Origin: Bacillus sp. F19
GTDB lineage: Bacteria; Bacillota; Bacilli; Bacillales; Bacillaceae
Reading direction: 5' to 3'
DNA length: 64,000 bases
Assembly (NCBI GenBank): GCA_023823795.1
Contig: CP085710.1
Coordinates: 2,878,001-2,942,000, forward strand
Shown here: positions 16,718-26,728 of the stretch, piece by piece
Numbering within the stretch: the stretch's first letter is position 1
How the letters are laid out: every line of letters starts with the position of its first letter
Program-made: the position numbers and the translations under genes
The notes under the pieces: model-generated
What the model was told of the DNA's origin: nothing
Databases searched by the model: none
What the model saw: only the letters and a program-made list of their open reading frames with translations

Positions 16718-18436
16718 TCAATCATGAAAATTTGTACCGTCTGTTACTTCTTTTATGACTCCTGCCCGAACGGCAAAGTCTCCAAAGTGTTCTTTCTCTG
16801 TCCGCTCTTTTGCGTAGCGTGAAAGAAGGACGCGAAGTTCGCTTATAATCTCTTCTTCCCCGATGTTTTCACGGTACATCTTGCTCAGGCGGCTCCCGTC
16901 AAAAGCTGCACCCAAATACATATTGTACTTGCCGGGCGCTTTGCCTATAAAGGCAATCTCACCCAAAGCATGGCGTGCACAGCCGTTCGGACAGCCGGTC
17001 ATTCGAATGGTAATCTCTTCGTTTCGCAGCCCGTTTTCATCAACGATGGCTTCAATTTTATCGATCAGCTCCGGTAAGTAGCGCTCTGCTTCAGCCATTG
17101 CAAGGCCGCATGTCGGCAGGGCAACACATGCGAGTGAACTGCGGCGCAGTGCAGAGTAATGCTTTCCGTCAGTCAGCCCATATTCGTCAATCAGATCATT
17201 GATTTTTTTCTTTTGATGGTTTGGGACATTGGATATGATTAAGTTTTGATTGGCAGTCAGGCGGATTTCACCTTTATGGACTTTTGCAATCTCACGCAGA
17301 CCGGTCATCAGCTGGTAGCCAGCATAATCTGCTACGCGTCCGCCTTCTACAAAAAGTGTAAAGTGCCATTTGCCCTGAATTCCTTTTACCCAGCCATATC
17401 GGTCCCCGTTATTGTCAAAGTGATAGCTCTTTGCTTCATCAAGATTCCATCCAAGCCGGTTTTCCAGTTCAGTTTTTACGGTATTCAGCCCTAATCGGTC
17501 AACTGTGTACTTGAAACGGGCATTTTTGCGGACAGAACGATTTCCATAATCCCGCTGAATGGTAATGATCTTTTCCGCCACGTCGACGATTTGATGAGGC
17601 GCGCAGAAGCCAATCACTTTTGCCAGCTGCGGATACGTTGCCTTATCACCGTGGGACATTCCCATGCCCCCTCCGATGGCAATGTTGAACCCTGTGAGAT
17701 TACCTCCTTCAACGATCGCAATGAAGCCAAGATCCTGTGAAAAGACATCAATGTCATTTGAAGGCGGCACCGCAATGCCGATCTTAAACTTCCGCGGCAA
17801 GTACAGCGGCCCATACATCGGCTCAACTTCTTCTGTGTCAGGTGTTCCCGCTACTTTTTCTTCATCAAGCCAAATTTCATGGTACGCTCTCGTGCGAGGC
17901 AGCAAATCATCACTTAATTTCTTTGACCATTCATACACTTCAGAATGAATGTCAGATTGATAAGGATTCGAATTGCACATCACGTTCCGGTTTACATCTC
18001 CGCAGGCAGCAATGGTATCCAGCATCGAAGCATGAATTTCCTGAATGGTCTGCTTCATATTCCATTTTAAAATGCCGTGCATTTGAAAGGTCTGGCGCGT
18101 AGTCAGCTTTAACGTGCCATTTCCGTACTTTTGGGCAAGATCGTCCATGACAAGCCATTGTTCTGGCTTTGCCACTCCTCCCGCCATACGGACGCGGAGC
18201 ATAAACTGATAAGCAGGTTCTAGCTTTTGCTTTTGACGCTCATTTCGAAGATCACGGTCATCCTGCAAATAACTGCCGTGATGCTTCATGAGCCGGTTGT
18301 CATCATCAGGAATCCCGGCACTGATCCGTTCCTGCATAACTTCTGCCAGCGTACCGCGCAAATAATTGCTTCTTTCCTTAATATCCTCAACATCACTTGG
18401 CGGGCCATCCGGCGCTGTTAATAGTTTGTTTACCAT
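16718..18436 (-). CDS. cysI: Sulfite reductase hemoprotein beta subunit
   Basis: A 572-residue protein that carries the sirohaem and the [4Fe-4S] cluster of assimilatory NADPH-sulfite reductase. The cluster ligands are C437, C443 (CVALPTC), C482 and C486 (CPNGC). Two ferredoxin-like repeats with [11 protein letters not shown] and [11 protein letters not shown] bind substrate and sirohaem. It reduces sulfite to sulfide with electrons from CysJ in the cytoplasm. It lies 27 bases downstream of cysJ in one operon; length equals the B. subtilis enzyme (573). Confidence 0.97.
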   Translation of the reverse strand: MVNKLLTAPDGPPSDVEDIKERSNYLRGTLAEVMQERISAGIPDDDNRLMKHHGSYLQDDRDLRNERQKQKLEPAYQFMLRVRMAGGVAKPEQWLVMDDLAQKYGNGTLKLTTRQTFQMHGILKWNMKQTIQEIHASMLDTIAACGDVNRNVMCNSNPYQSDIHSEVYEWSKKLSDDLLPRTRAYHEIWLDEEKVAGTPDTEEVEPMYGPLYLPRKFKIGIAVPPSNDIDVFSQDLGFIAIVEGGNLTGFNIAIGGGMGMSHGDKATYPQLAKVIGFCAPHQIVDVAEKIITIQRDYGNRSVRKNARFKYTVDRLGLNTVKTELENRLGWNLDEAKSYHFDNNGDRYGWVKGIQGKWHFTLFVEGGRVADYAGYQLMTGLREIAKVHKGEIRLTANQNLIISNVPNHQKKKINDLIDEYGLTDGKHYSALRRSSLACVALPTCGLAMAEAERYLPELIDKIEAIVDENGLRNEEITIRMTGCPNGCARHALGEIAFIGKAPGKYNMYLGAAFDGSRLSKMYRENIGEEEIISELRVLLSRYAKERTEKEHFGDFAVRAGVIKEVTDGTNFHD

Positions 18437-18463
18437 GCTGAAAAACCCCTTTCAATCTAGATC

Positions 18464-20284
18464 TCAGTAGACATCACGCTGGTAGCGTTTTTGCTGCTGC
18501 ATCTCTGCAAGATACTCTTCCGCTTTATCACGGCTCATGCCGCCTTCATTTTCAAAAATCTCAATTAGAGTATGATGGACATCAAGGGCCATGTTTTTCT
18601 CATCACCGCAAATGTAAACAACTGCTCCCTCTTGAATCCATTCAAATAATTCTTTGCTCTTTTCAAGTATACGGTGCTGCACATAAACTTTTTCATTCGT
18701 GTCACGCGAAAACGCAACATCCATTCTTGTCAGCACTCCGTTTTCAAGCCATTTTTGCCATTCTGTCTGGTATAGGAAGTCTGTCACGAAATGCTGATCA
18801 CCGAAGAATAGCCATGACTTTCCTTCTGCACCTGTTTCTTCTCTTTCCTGAATGAAAGAACGGAAGGGTGCAATCCCAGTTCCGGGTCCCACCATGATGA
18901 TAGGTGTATCTGGATTTTGAGGGAGCTTAAAATTTTGGTTCCGCTGTAAGTAAACCGGAAGTGTATCTCCTGGCTGAAGCCGGTCTGCACAAAAGATCGA
19001 ACAGACGCCGTTTCGCTCTCGCCCATGTGTTTCGTAACGAACAGCGCCGATTGTCAAGTGGACCTCATCGGGATTGGCTGATAAGCTGCTTGCAATCGAA
19101 TAGAGACGGGCCGGCATTTTTCTTAGAATAGAAACGAATTCTTCTGCGGATGCATTCCAAGGCCCGAAATCGCGGAACAAATCAAGCAAATCGCGGCCTT
19201 CAAGGTATGCTTTACATTTTTCTTTCTGTTCAGGTTTTGTCAGTTCCTGCAGTTCCATGCTGGACGAAAACCTTGATGCATGCTCTAGAAGAGGTTTTGT
19301 TAAAACCGTGATTTCAAAATGGGATGTAAGTGCTGCTTTAAGCGGAAGGTCCCCTTGTTTATTGACTGATATTTTTTCATCAGGATTCCAATTCATCTCC
19401 TGAATAAGCAAGTCTACTAGTGCAGGATCATTTTCCGGATATACTCCCAGACTGTCACCTGGCTCAAACGAAAGACCAGATCCTTCAAGAGATAGCTCAA
19501 GGTGGCGAGTTTCTTTATTTGAGCCGCGGCCGTTTAACTTAAGATTCTCAAGCACTTCTGCACGAAACGGATTTGTTCTGGAATAGACGGATTCTGTTGC
19601 CTGTGCGGATGCTGTCTGTACAGATGCATCCTGACTTTCCCACTGCACCTGTTTAAAGCTGCCAAGGACTCCCTGAAGCCATTCTGCAGCTTGATCATCA
19701 TAATCAAGGTCACAGTCAGTCCGCGGGTATATCCGTGTGCCTCCAAGTTCTTCAAGCTTTTGATCAAAATCCTTTCCTGTCTGGCAGAAAAACTCATACG
19801 AGCTGTCACCAAGAGACAAAACTGAAAAGCTAAGATCATCGAGCTTTGGCGCGCGTCTTCCATGAAGGAATTCATGAAACGAGAGCGCATTATCCGGAGG
19901 TGTGCCTTCTCCATGTGTACTTACAACGATAAGAAGGTTTTTGACCTTCTTTAATTGATTCGGCTTGAAATCATTCATCGAAGATATTGTCATCTGCAAA
20001 CCCTGCTCAGTAAGTATTTTACCTGCATTCTCCGCAAGACCCTGGGCATTTCCTGTTTGTGACCCGTATAAAATGGTCACTTCTTTAGAGACAGCAGCCA
20101 CACTGCTTTGTACTGACAGCTCTGATGCATGAGTCTCCTCTTCTGTCTGAAGAATCTGAGACTGGGATGCTGTCAAATACCCTGTCAGCCAGATTTTCTG
20201 TGTTTCTGACAGCGTTGGCAGAAGCCGATTAAGGAGTTCTGCCTGCTCTTGATTGAACGGACTGTTAGTTACCTGAAGTTGCAA
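18464..20284 (-). CDS. cysJ: Sulfite reductase flavoprotein alpha subunit
   Basis: A 606-residue diflavin reductase: FMN-binding flavodoxin domain (ILYGSQTGNAQGLAE, STHGEGTPPDNA), then the FAD domain (RLYSIASS) and NADPH site (GPGTGIAPFRSFIQE, ending KRYQRDVY). It passes electrons from NADPH to CysI. I set the start at TTG 20284 because GAGGTGGG stands a few bases upstream and the protein then begins LQLQVTNSPFNQEQ, matching the B. subtilis protein of about 605 residues; the longer open frame to 20371 lacks a site. Transcription is divergent from cysL. Confidence 0.96.
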   Translation of the reverse strand: MQLQVTNSPFNQEQAELLNRLLPTLSETQKIWLTGYLTASQSQILQTEEETHASELSVQSSVAAVSKEVTILYGSQTGNAQGLAENAGKILTEQGLQMTISSMNDFKPNQLKKVKNLLIVVSTHGEGTPPDNALSFHEFLHGRRAPKLDDLSFSVLSLGDSSYEFFCQTGKDFDQKLEELGGTRIYPRTDCDLDYDDQAAEWLQGVLGSFKQVQWESQDASVQTASAQATESVYSRTNPFRAEVLENLKLNGRGSNKETRHLELSLEGSGLSFEPGDSLGVYPENDPALVDLLIQEMNWNPDEKISVNKQGDLPLKAALTSHFEITVLTKPLLEHASRFSSSMELQELTKPEQKEKCKAYLEGRDLLDLFRDFGPWNASAEEFVSILRKMPARLYSIASSLSANPDEVHLTIGAVRYETHGRERNGVCSIFCADRLQPGDTLPVYLQRNQNFKLPQNPDTPIIMVGPGTGIAPFRSFIQEREETGAEGKSWLFFGDQHFVTDFLYQTEWQKWLENGVLTRMDVAFSRDTNEKVYVQHRILEKSKELFEWIQEGAVVYICGDEKNMALDVHHTLIEIFENEGGMSRDKAEEYLAEMQQQKRYQRDVY

Positions 20285-20528
20285 CTTTTCCCACCTCACA
20301 AAGAAATTGAAAACGTTTAATACATCATTTTTCAGTGAAAATCCTGTTTTTTTATAGAAAGAAAGAATCATTTTTGATTATCCCTATAAACTAAGTTGGT
20401 TTTTAGGGTAAAATCATACCTATCGATTTAATAAATACTATTTCTACTTTACCCGAAAACAGAAAATTAGTAAAATACATTTAATTTATTGTTATAATTA
20501 AGATTACTAATCATAAGGTGGGCTTCTT
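20285..20528. promoter_or_regulatory. cysJI-cysL divergent regulatory region
   Basis: A 244-base A+T-rich region between divergent cysJ and cysL. In B. subtilis CysL activates cysJI from the corresponding region. I could not define a binding site with certainty by eye. Confidence 0.5.
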
Positions 20529-21440
20529 TTGTATTATGACGCATTAAAAACATTTGTGACCCTTGCAGAAATTAAGAACTTTACGAAAACAGCCGAAAAT
20601 CTCCGCATGTCGCAGCCGAGTGTAAGCTTGCATATAAAAAATCTCGAAAAAGAATTTCAGACGACATTATTTTTGCGTTCGCCGAAATTCCTGCAGATTA
20701 CTCCGACAGGCGAGATTTTATATGATCGCGCAAAGCGGATGATTACCCTCTATGAACAAACAAGACAGGATATCCTGGAGCATCAAAACTCAGTAAAAGG
20801 AGAACTGAAGATTGGCGCCAGTTTTACAATCGGCGAGTATATATTGCCTTCTTTACTCCTTGACCTTCAAAATGAATACCCGGAACTTGAGCTGCAGGTT
20901 CTCATTGGAAATACAGAAGAAATCGTTCAATCGGTCCGGATGCATCAAGTAGATATAGGATTAATAGAAGGACAGACAAATGACAAGGAACTTTCTGTAC
21001 ACCCATTTATGCAGGACGAACTATTTATTGTATCTTCAAAAAATCATGATCTCGCTTCAAAAGATGAGGTTACATTTGCCGATCTTCACAATCAGCCTTG
21101 GGTCACAAGAGAAGTTGGTTCTGGTACACGCGAATTTCTAAATCATGTGATTCGGACTAACGGATTAAAAGTGAAATCTCTTCTAACCATAAGCAGCAAT
21201 CAGGGGATTAAAGAAACACTCATAAACGGCATGGGTCTCTCCTTTTTATCAAAAAGTGTTATAGAACGAGACGTGCAAAATAAAAATCTCTCAATCATCA
21301 AAATGAAAAACCAGACTTTTAATCGAACACTTTCTTATATCTTTTCACCGGTAATAGAAGATAAAAAGATTGTTAAAACGTTTATTAATGCCCTGAACAA
21401 AAAGTGGCCAAGTGTTCAAGAGAATGGAAATAAAAAGTAG
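20529..21440 (+). CDS. cysL: LysR-family activator of sulfite reductase genes
   Basis: A 303-residue LysR-type regulator. The N-terminal HTH reads FTKTAENLRMSQPSVSLHIK; the rest is the type 2 periplasmic-binding effector domain. Divergent placement next to cysJI and near-identity of the N-terminal pattern to B. subtilis CysL (YwfK) support the name. It would activate cysJI for sulfate assimilation. The start is TTG at 20529 with AAGGTGGG about six bases upstream; no in-frame ATG is nearby. A strong terminator follows. Confidence 0.93.
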   Translation: MYYDALKTFVTLAEIKNFTKTAENLRMSQPSVSLHIKNLEKEFQTTLFLRSPKFLQITPTGEILYDRAKRMITLYEQTRQDILEHQNSVKGELKIGASFTIGEYILPSLLLDLQNEYPELELQVLIGNTEEIVQSVRMHQVDIGLIEGQTNDKELSVHPFMQDELFIVSSKNHDLASKDEVTFADLHNQPWVTREVGSGTREFLNHVIRTNGLKVKSLLTISSNQGIKETLINGMGLSFLSKSVIERDVQNKNLSIIKMKNQTFNRTLSYIFSPVIEDKKIVKTFINALNKKWPSVQENGNKK

Positions 21441-21493
21441 CAAATTTGTTAAGGAATTGAGAAAAGCGGGTCGAAGACCTCTTAGGTAATCGG

Positions 21494-21541
21494 CAAAATG
21501 CTTCTTTTTTCGTTCAGAAAACGAAAGAGAAGCATTTTTTC
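21494..21541. terminator. Long hairpin terminator after cysL
   Basis: AAAATGCTTCTTTTTTCGTT pairs with AACGAAAGAGAAGCATTTT over some 19 positions, ending in a T-run. Confidence 0.85.
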
Positions 21542-21554
21542 GATTATTTATTTA

Positions 21555-21902
21555 TTAATTAAGCAAGACAATCTCCCTGGCCTCTACTTTTCTGCTTTTC
21601 TTGCTCTTGCTGATTTTTTTCCGATCGGCTAAAACAACTCGAATATCTAATCCAGTCGTAAAATGTCCAGCCTTCAGCTTTTCACCGTGATTGTCCCGGA
21701 AAACCGTTTTATTTGACAGCTTAACTGTACATGGGTAGCCGGAGGATTCCCCGTTTTTCTCATCCTTCAGCACCTCTTTAGAACAATCCACTTCAAAATG
21801 ACCTTTTTTAATATCACTGATCCTTCCCTCAAAAGATTTTGAATGGCTGCAGCTTAGTAAAAGAATGCTCATGAAAGTTACGGCAAGTATCATTTTTTTC
21901 AT
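21555..21902 (-). CDS. Hypothetical lipoprotein
   Basis: A 115-residue protein with a lipoprotein signal (MKKMILAVTFMSILLLSC). The mature part is a small, strand-rich domain with a cysteine pair (EVDCSKE and GYPCTVKL) and a very basic segment KKISKSKKSRK near the end. Such a fold suggests a DUF3221-like lipoprotein, but I am not certain of that family. GGGGGGAG precedes the ATG. It lies alone between cysL and an intergenic stretch. Function unknown. Confidence 0.65.
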   Translation of the reverse strand: MKKMILAVTFMSILLLSCSHSKSFEGRISDIKKGHFEVDCSKEVLKDEKNGESSGYPCTVKLSNKTVFRDNHGEKLKAGHFTTGLDIRVVLADRKKISKSKKSRKVEAREIVLLN

Positions 21903-22274
21903 TTGAACTCCCCCCTTTTTGATTTCTTACTTTGCGCTATCTGTATCCTATAAATTGTTAGATAAATTCTATGTATAAAGTTCTTTATATAGCAACTGAT
22001 ATCCTTTATATTTAAGGCTTCTGTTATTGGGAAAATCACTTCTTGATAAATGAATCTATCATCATGATAATGCAGATTCAAGCTGATCCTCTTAATTGAA
22101 GGATAATGGCTCATTAGAACTCATTTAAACAGTCATTTGAGCAGAAAAAAATGAGTGCCAAGTATAAGCACTCAATAAATTAATTGATATATTAAGATCT
22201 TCCGTTTAGAAACTTGCTATATGATAGTATGTTATTTACTCACATCACAAATCATTACACATAGGTCAGCTAAT

Positions 22275-22613
22275 TCACTGCTTCTCTTTTTTGAAAAGCT
22301 CACCTGTTTCCCATTGTTCTCGTAATCCGGCAGCTTCTTCAGAGGATGGCCAATCTGTCTCTGTTTCTTTTTTTCTATTCGTTTCGTGCAAGATGTCTTC
22401 CTTATTAACTAATTTGATTCTGCCTTTTTCATCAAAGCCAATTACTGTTCCATTTTTTTGAACCCTTAATAAGATAAAGCTGAATAAAAATATCGGCAGC
22501 CAGAAAATGCGAAATAATAGATGCACAGGCAATGAAAATTCTCCTGCAAGTTTAAAGAAACTGCCCAATTTAAGATACATAATTATACAAACAATCCATA
22601 TAATGATTTCCAC
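22275..22613 (-). CDS. Small membrane protein
   Basis: A 112-residue protein with two membrane helices (about residues 1-22 and 28-50) and a hydrophilic cytosolic tail rich in charged residues (ETNRKKETETDWPSSEE). The GTG start at 22613 is chosen because GGAGG lies eight bases upstream, whereas the longer frame to 22646 has none. Family not recognised. It is transcribed in the same direction as the next two genes, but a terminator separates them. Confidence 0.55.
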   Translation of the reverse strand: MEIIIWIVCIIMYLKLGSFFKLAGEFSLPVHLLFRIFWLPIFLFSFILLRVQKNGTVIGFDEKGRIKLVNKEDILHETNRKKETETDWPSSEEAAGLREQWETGELFKKEKQ

Positions 22614-22725
22614 TTCATTGACCTCCACCTTAAATACACATTTCATTTTATAACCACAATTTCCCTATAAAAAGTATAGCAAAGATTCCATTATTAATTG
22701 ATTTTTTTTGAAATTCAATCTAATT

Positions 22726-22762
22726 AAAAAAGACACTTCTCTTTTGAAAGAAATGTCTTTTC
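22726..22762 (-). terminator. Hairpin terminator
   Basis: AAAAGACA with TGTCTTTT, with a longer imperfect stem inside, after the small membrane protein gene at 22774. Confidence 0.7.
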
Positions 22763-22773
22763 TATTTCCATAT

Positions 22774-23070
22774 TTATTTATTCTCTTTTTTCTTTATAAA
22801 CAAAGCAGTGATTAAGCTCAGTACAGAACTCAGCATCAGAGTAAGCGTGAAATATAACGTTAATAATACAGAGTCTAAATCACGTACGCTGATGTCAGCA
22901 CCTTCAAGAATGTATGGTGCAGCAAACACAGCAGCAGCAAGCAGTGCGAGCGTAACTGGAGGAACAAACCTTTTTGTAAAAGGCATTTTCATTGTCCAGA
23001 AAAGGGATGCTGCGATGATGATCAGCGGAAGTCCAATGCGCATCAAATTAGTAATCAGTACAGGATCCAA
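22774..23070 (-). CDS. Small three-helix membrane protein in CDF operon
   Basis: A 98-residue protein with three hydrophobic segments and a basic C-terminus (IKKKENK). The TTG at 23070 is preferred as start because GAGGAGGGAG stands directly upstream; the longer frame to 23106 overlaps the transporter gene without a better site. It lies 33 bases downstream of the CDF transporter gene, so it probably shares its transcript. Function unknown; an accessory role in cation export is only inference. Confidence 0.55.
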   Translation of the reverse strand: MDPVLITNLMRIGLPLIIIAASLFWTMKMPFTKRFVPPVTLALLAAAVFAAPYILEGADISVRDLDSVLLTLYFTLTLMLSSVLSLITALFIKKKENK

Positions 23071-23102
23071 AGGTTCTCCCTCCTCTAATGCAAAACCAGG
23101 GT

Positions 23103-23972
23103 TCAATTCGGTTCAACATGAACATGTACATTGTACACGTTATGCTCATTCATTAAAATGTTTTCAACTTTTGTTGAAATATCATGTGCATCCCGAATAT
23201 CCAAATTAGAATTGACGAGAATGACAATGTCGACGACAGTATTGTTTCCATAATTTCTTGCTTTAATTTCCTTAACGCCTTTTACCCCGTACAGAGAAAG
23301 AGTCGTTTCTTTAAACGCCTGTATTTCATGTTCATCAAAACCATCCGTTAAATGATGTGAGGCATCTCTGAAAATATCCCACGCCGTTTTACAAATCAGA
23401 AATCCTACAACAGCAGCAGCGAGAGGATCCAGCCAAGGAAGAGAGAATTGGGATCCGATAATTCCTACTACTATCCCAATGCTGACCCATGCGTCAGACA
23501 GGTTATCTTTTGCGGCTGCAATGACTGCCTGGCTATTAATTTTTTCACCAAGTTTTTTATTATAGCGGTATACGAAATACATAATTACTGCACAGAAAAT
23601 CCCTGTCCAAGCTGAAACAAGATCAGGTGATTCCTGTTTTCCTTCAAAAACTGACATGACTGCACCGTACAGAACTTGAAGCCCCACTGCCATCATAATG
23701 AATGATGCAACTAAAGAAGCCACCGTTTCCGCTTTCCAGTGCCCATACGGATGATCCTGGTCCGCTGGCTTTTGAGATAGTCTTAACCCTAATAACACTG
23801 CAATCGACGCAACGATATCGGTCGCATTATTTAATCCATCAGCCTTTAAGGCTTCTGAATTTGCTGTATATCCGATCATGAGTTTTAAAGCAGATAAACA
23901 CAGGTATGCAATGATGCTTATGATGGCGCCGCGCTCTCCCAGTTTTAAATCCGCATATTTTTGTTGTTCCAT
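23103..23972 (-). CDS. mneP: Cation diffusion facilitator, MneP-like
   Basis: A 289-residue CDF exporter with six membrane helices. Helix 2 carries the metal-site motif ALKADGLNNATDIVAS and helix 5 KDNLSDAWVS; DHPYGHWKAE lies between helices. The C-terminal cytoplasmic domain begins about residue 205. The asparagine-aspartate pattern of the site and length match B. subtilis MneP (YeaB, 290 residues), an Mn2+ exporter; the metal is therefore probably manganese. The start at 23972 follows GGAGG with an eight-base spacer, trimming 14 residues from the longest frame. Confidence 0.8.
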   Translation of the reverse strand: MEQQKYADLKLGERGAIISIIAYLCLSALKLMIGYTANSEALKADGLNNATDIVASIAVLLGLRLSQKPADQDHPYGHWKAETVASLVASFIMMAVGLQVLYGAVMSVFEGKQESPDLVSAWTGIFCAVIMYFVYRYNKKLGEKINSQAVIAAAKDNLSDAWVSIGIVVGIIGSQFSLPWLDPLAAAVVGFLICKTAWDIFRDASHHLTDGFDEHEIQAFKETTLSLYGVKGVKEIKARNYGNNTVVDIVILVNSNLDIRDAHDISTKVENILMNEHNVYNVHVHVEPN

Positions 23973-24293
23973 CCAAAAGTCCTCCACTTTTTCATTCCTT
24001 GACCATCTTACCAAGTAAGGACTGAGTGGGTCTACAGCAACCTTTTTTCATAATTCAACAATAGTAAAGGCAGTCAAAAAAAGTTTGCTTCAGCTAAAAC
24101 TTATTCCTTTAGAAAACCTTTTATTTCGTGAGGCGAAAGAACTTCCGTCTGCTAGGAAAATAGATTGGAAGAAATAACAAACTGAAAGTTCTTGTAGAAC
24201 CATTGCGTCATTTTTGTCAATTTACAAAGGATTTACGAATTTTTTGCAGAAAATTCTGATTGCAGTTTAACTATTAAAAATGAGGTGACTGGA

Positions 24294-25478
24294 TTGAAAA
24301 AGAATTCATTGACAAAGATTTTAGGTACAGTTGTTTTAGCTTCTGTTCTTGTCTTTCCGCAGGCAGGAAACATGGAAGCCGCTAGACCATCTGCAGGCGA
24401 ATCACTATCAACACAAGGTTTTATTGATTATGCGGAGCTTAAGCAAAAGCTTACTCAAATTAAGCAGAGCAGCATCGGAAGAGTTTCAGTGGATGTGGCA
24501 GGCTATACAAATCAAGGGCGTGAAATTTACACGGCCAGAGTCGGTGAAGGCGACAAAGTTCTGCTCGTTCAAAGTGAAATTCATGGAAATGAAAAAACAG
24601 GAACAGCTGCATTATTGAACATTCTCCAAAACATAGGCTCAAGCAATTCAGCTGAAGCCCGGAAAATCCGCGAAGAAATGACGATTGTGGCCATTCCAAT
24701 GATGAATGTGGATGCTTCTGAATTAGATCGCAGAGGAAATGATTTAAGCTGGTCGGAGGTCGTGGAAAGATACCCTCAATTAAGCTCCGCTGCTCCTTCA
24801 TGGAACTATTATACGAGGCTTCTTCAAGGTGATGATTATACATCAAACCCAGGATTTGATGTAAACCGTGATTTTCATCCTGACTTAAACTACGTCCCAA
24901 ATGCAGCTGATTTTCCTGGGGCCTCCAATAAGCCTGGCTGGTATATCACTCCTGAAGCGCAAACAGTAAGAGATGTGTATAAAGATCTGCAGGCCGAGTT
25001 CGGTAAAGTTGATGTATTCGTGGATCTGCATCATCAAGGGTTTCCGTATGTAGGTGATACTGAAGAAATTGCGACCATGTCAATATCCGCACAGTTTGTT
25101 CCAGATCCAAGCACGGCTGATGGAGCAAAATATGCACAGTATGCAAGTAATTATGAATATGATTTTTCAAGACAGCTGAATGTTGCTGCATATAAAGCCC
25201 TTCAGGCAAAAGGAGACTCTGTCTTCACGAATATCTCCCTGTACCAGCAAGGTCTTGATCTGCCGGGAACTGCTCTAGGTTCATTTGCTTTAAATGGAAG
25301 CGGAACCGTTCTTTTTGAAATAAAAGGACAAACTCAGAATTTTGGGCAAAAACAAAAAGGAATGCTCGTAAACACAGTGGAAACTGGTTTAATGGGCATT
25401 ATCACAGGAGTAGCAGATGAATCTGTTCATTCGCTAGATCCTGAAAAGTATGAAGAGATTCCTGAATCAACTTATTAA
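24294..25478 (+). CDS. Secreted M14 zinc carboxypeptidase
   Basis: A 394-residue secreted protein. A signal peptide ends near GNMEA. The M14 fold shows zinc ligands H97 and E100 (EIHGNEKTG) and H246 (VDLHHQG), and the catalytic glutamate E342 (GTVLFEIKGQ). It would trim C-terminal residues from peptides or wall muropeptides outside the cell. The start is TTG 24294, since GAGGTG lies just upstream; the in-frame GTG at 24285 overlaps that site. Monocistronic, with its own terminator. Confidence 0.88.
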   Translation: MKKNSLTKILGTVVLASVLVFPQAGNMEAARPSAGESLSTQGFIDYAELKQKLTQIKQSSIGRVSVDVAGYTNQGREIYTARVGEGDKVLLVQSEIHGNEKTGTAALLNILQNIGSSNSAEARKIREEMTIVAIPMMNVDASELDRRGNDLSWSEVVERYPQLSSAAPSWNYYTRLLQGDDYTSNPGFDVNRDFHPDLNYVPNAADFPGASNKPGWYITPEAQTVRDVYKDLQAEFGKVDVFVDLHHQGFPYVGDTEEIATMSISAQFVPDPSTADGAKYAQYASNYEYDFSRQLNVAAYKALQAKGDSVFTNISLYQQGLDLPGTALGSFALNGSGTVLFEIKGQTQNFGQKQKGMLVNTVETGLMGIITGVADESVHSLDPEKYEEIPESTY

Positions 25479-25548
25479 TCTATAAGATGGATCAGAAGAC
25501 TTTCACAATTAATTCACGGACATTAAAAAAATTCACCATAATTGTGAA

Positions 25549-25591
25549 CAAAAAATGGTCCCTTCTCTAATAAGAAGGGACCACTTTTTTA
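25549..25591. terminator. Bidirectional terminator between carboxypeptidase gene and bioB
   Basis: TGGTCCCTTCT pairs with AGAAGGGACCA, with A- and T-runs at the sides; it overlaps the last bases of bioB. Confidence 0.85.
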
Positions 25592-26587
25592 TACAGTCAA
25601 CGCCTCATTTTCTTCAAAATCAAACTCTACTTCGAATCCTAAATCCTTCAGCATTTCATGGTCACTTGTACTTTCCTGGCCTTTAGTCGTTAAATAATCG
25701 CCCACGAAAATAGAGTTCGCCGCATAAAGTCCAAGCGGCTGAAGGGATCGAAGGTTCACTTCACGACCTCCTGAGATGCGGATTTCTTTTGTCGGATTGA
25801 TAAAACGGAATAGCGCAAGGACCTTCAGGCAATAGCGCGGATCAAGGTCGTCCGTCCCCTCAAGCAGTGTGCCGTCAATCGCATGAAGAAAGTTAACAGG
25901 TATCGAGTCTGCATCAAGTGCTTTTAAGCTGTATGCCATATTGACGACATCTTTTTTCGTTTCTCTCATGCCGATGATGACACCTGAACATGGTGAGATC
26001 CCTGATGCCTTGACAGCTTCTATCGTATCAACACGGTTATCATATGTATGGGATGTTGTGATCGATTCGTGATGTTCCTTTGATGTATTGATATTGTGAT
26101 TGTAGCGGTCGACTCCTGCTTCTTTTAAGCGTGAGGCCTGATTTGGCTTTAAAAGACCAAGACACGCACATACTTTAAGTCCATATTGCTCTTTTATGTC
26201 TTTCACTGCAGATACAACCGTGTCCAATTCTTTTTCAGATGGTCCCCGTCCGCTTGCCACGATGCAGTACGTGCCAACCTTCAGATTATAAGCCCTTTCT
26301 GCGCCTGCAAGAATGCTTTCCCGGTCCATCATGCGGTACTTTTCAATCGGCGCCGTTGAAATACTGGATTGTGAACAGTACCCGCAATTCTCAGGGCAAA
26401 GACCTGACTTCGTGTTGATGATCATGTTCAGCTTTACTTTTTTTCCATAGTAGTGCTTGCGAATCGTAAATGCACCCTGCAGCAAACTTAATAGTTCATC
26501 ATCATCAGAGTTTAAGATACTCAGTGCTTCTTCATCATTTAATTCTTTTCCATTTACTACTTCGTTTGCAAGTGTTAACCAGTCCAT
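25589..26587 (-). CDS. bioB: Biotin synthase
   Basis: A 332-residue radical SAM enzyme that inserts sulfur into dethiobiotin. The SAM [4Fe-4S] cysteines are C64, C68 and C71 (CPENCGYCSQ); the YNHNINTS motif and the arginine of ISGGREVNLR, which binds the [2Fe-2S] cluster, are present. GGAGGG precedes the ATG by six bases. It stands alone rather than in a bioWAFDB operon, but has an upstream BirA-like operator. Confidence 0.97.
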   Translation of the reverse strand: MDWLTLANEVVNGKELNDEEALSILNSDDDELLSLLQGAFTIRKHYYGKKVKLNMIINTKSGLCPENCGYCSQSSISTAPIEKYRMMDRESILAGAERAYNLKVGTYCIVASGRGPSEKELDTVVSAVKDIKEQYGLKVCACLGLLKPNQASRLKEAGVDRYNHNINTSKEHHESITTSHTYDNRVDTIEAVKASGISPCSGVIIGMRETKKDVVNMAYSLKALDADSIPVNFLHAIDGTLLEGTDDLDPRYCLKVLALFRFINPTKEIRISGGREVNLRSLQPLGLYAANSIFVGDYLTTKGQESTSDHEMLKDLGFEVEFDFEENEALTV

Positions 26588-26641
26588 GGTAATCCCTCCA
26601 TCATTTCCTTCTCTTTCATGGTAAAGAATGGAGGTGACTTA

Positions 26642-26669
26642 TGTCAACTTATTTTTATTAAAGTTAACA
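26642..26669 (-). promoter_or_regulatory. Candidate BirA operator of bioB
   Basis: TGTCAAC and GTTAACA face each other across 14 bases, one mismatch from a perfect inverted repeat and close to the Bacillus BirA box. It is 55 bases upstream of the bioB start, so biotin would repress the gene. Confidence 0.7.
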
Positions 26670-26701
26670 GTAAAGATCTTTTTGCTCAAAATTAACTCAT
26701 A

Positions 26702-26727
26702 AAAAAAGAGGAGAATTCTCCTCTCTT
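26702..26727 (-). terminator. prsA terminator
   Basis: AAGAGGAGAATTCTCCTCTC palindrome followed on the minus strand by a T-run, directly after prsA. Confidence 0.8.
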
Positions 26728-26728
26728 C

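Noticed and set aside
21899-22114. 71-residue minus-strand frame overlapping the start of the lipoprotein gene at 21902
   Set aside because: No ribosome binding site, composition unlike a protein, and the overlap is explained by the true gene's own site.
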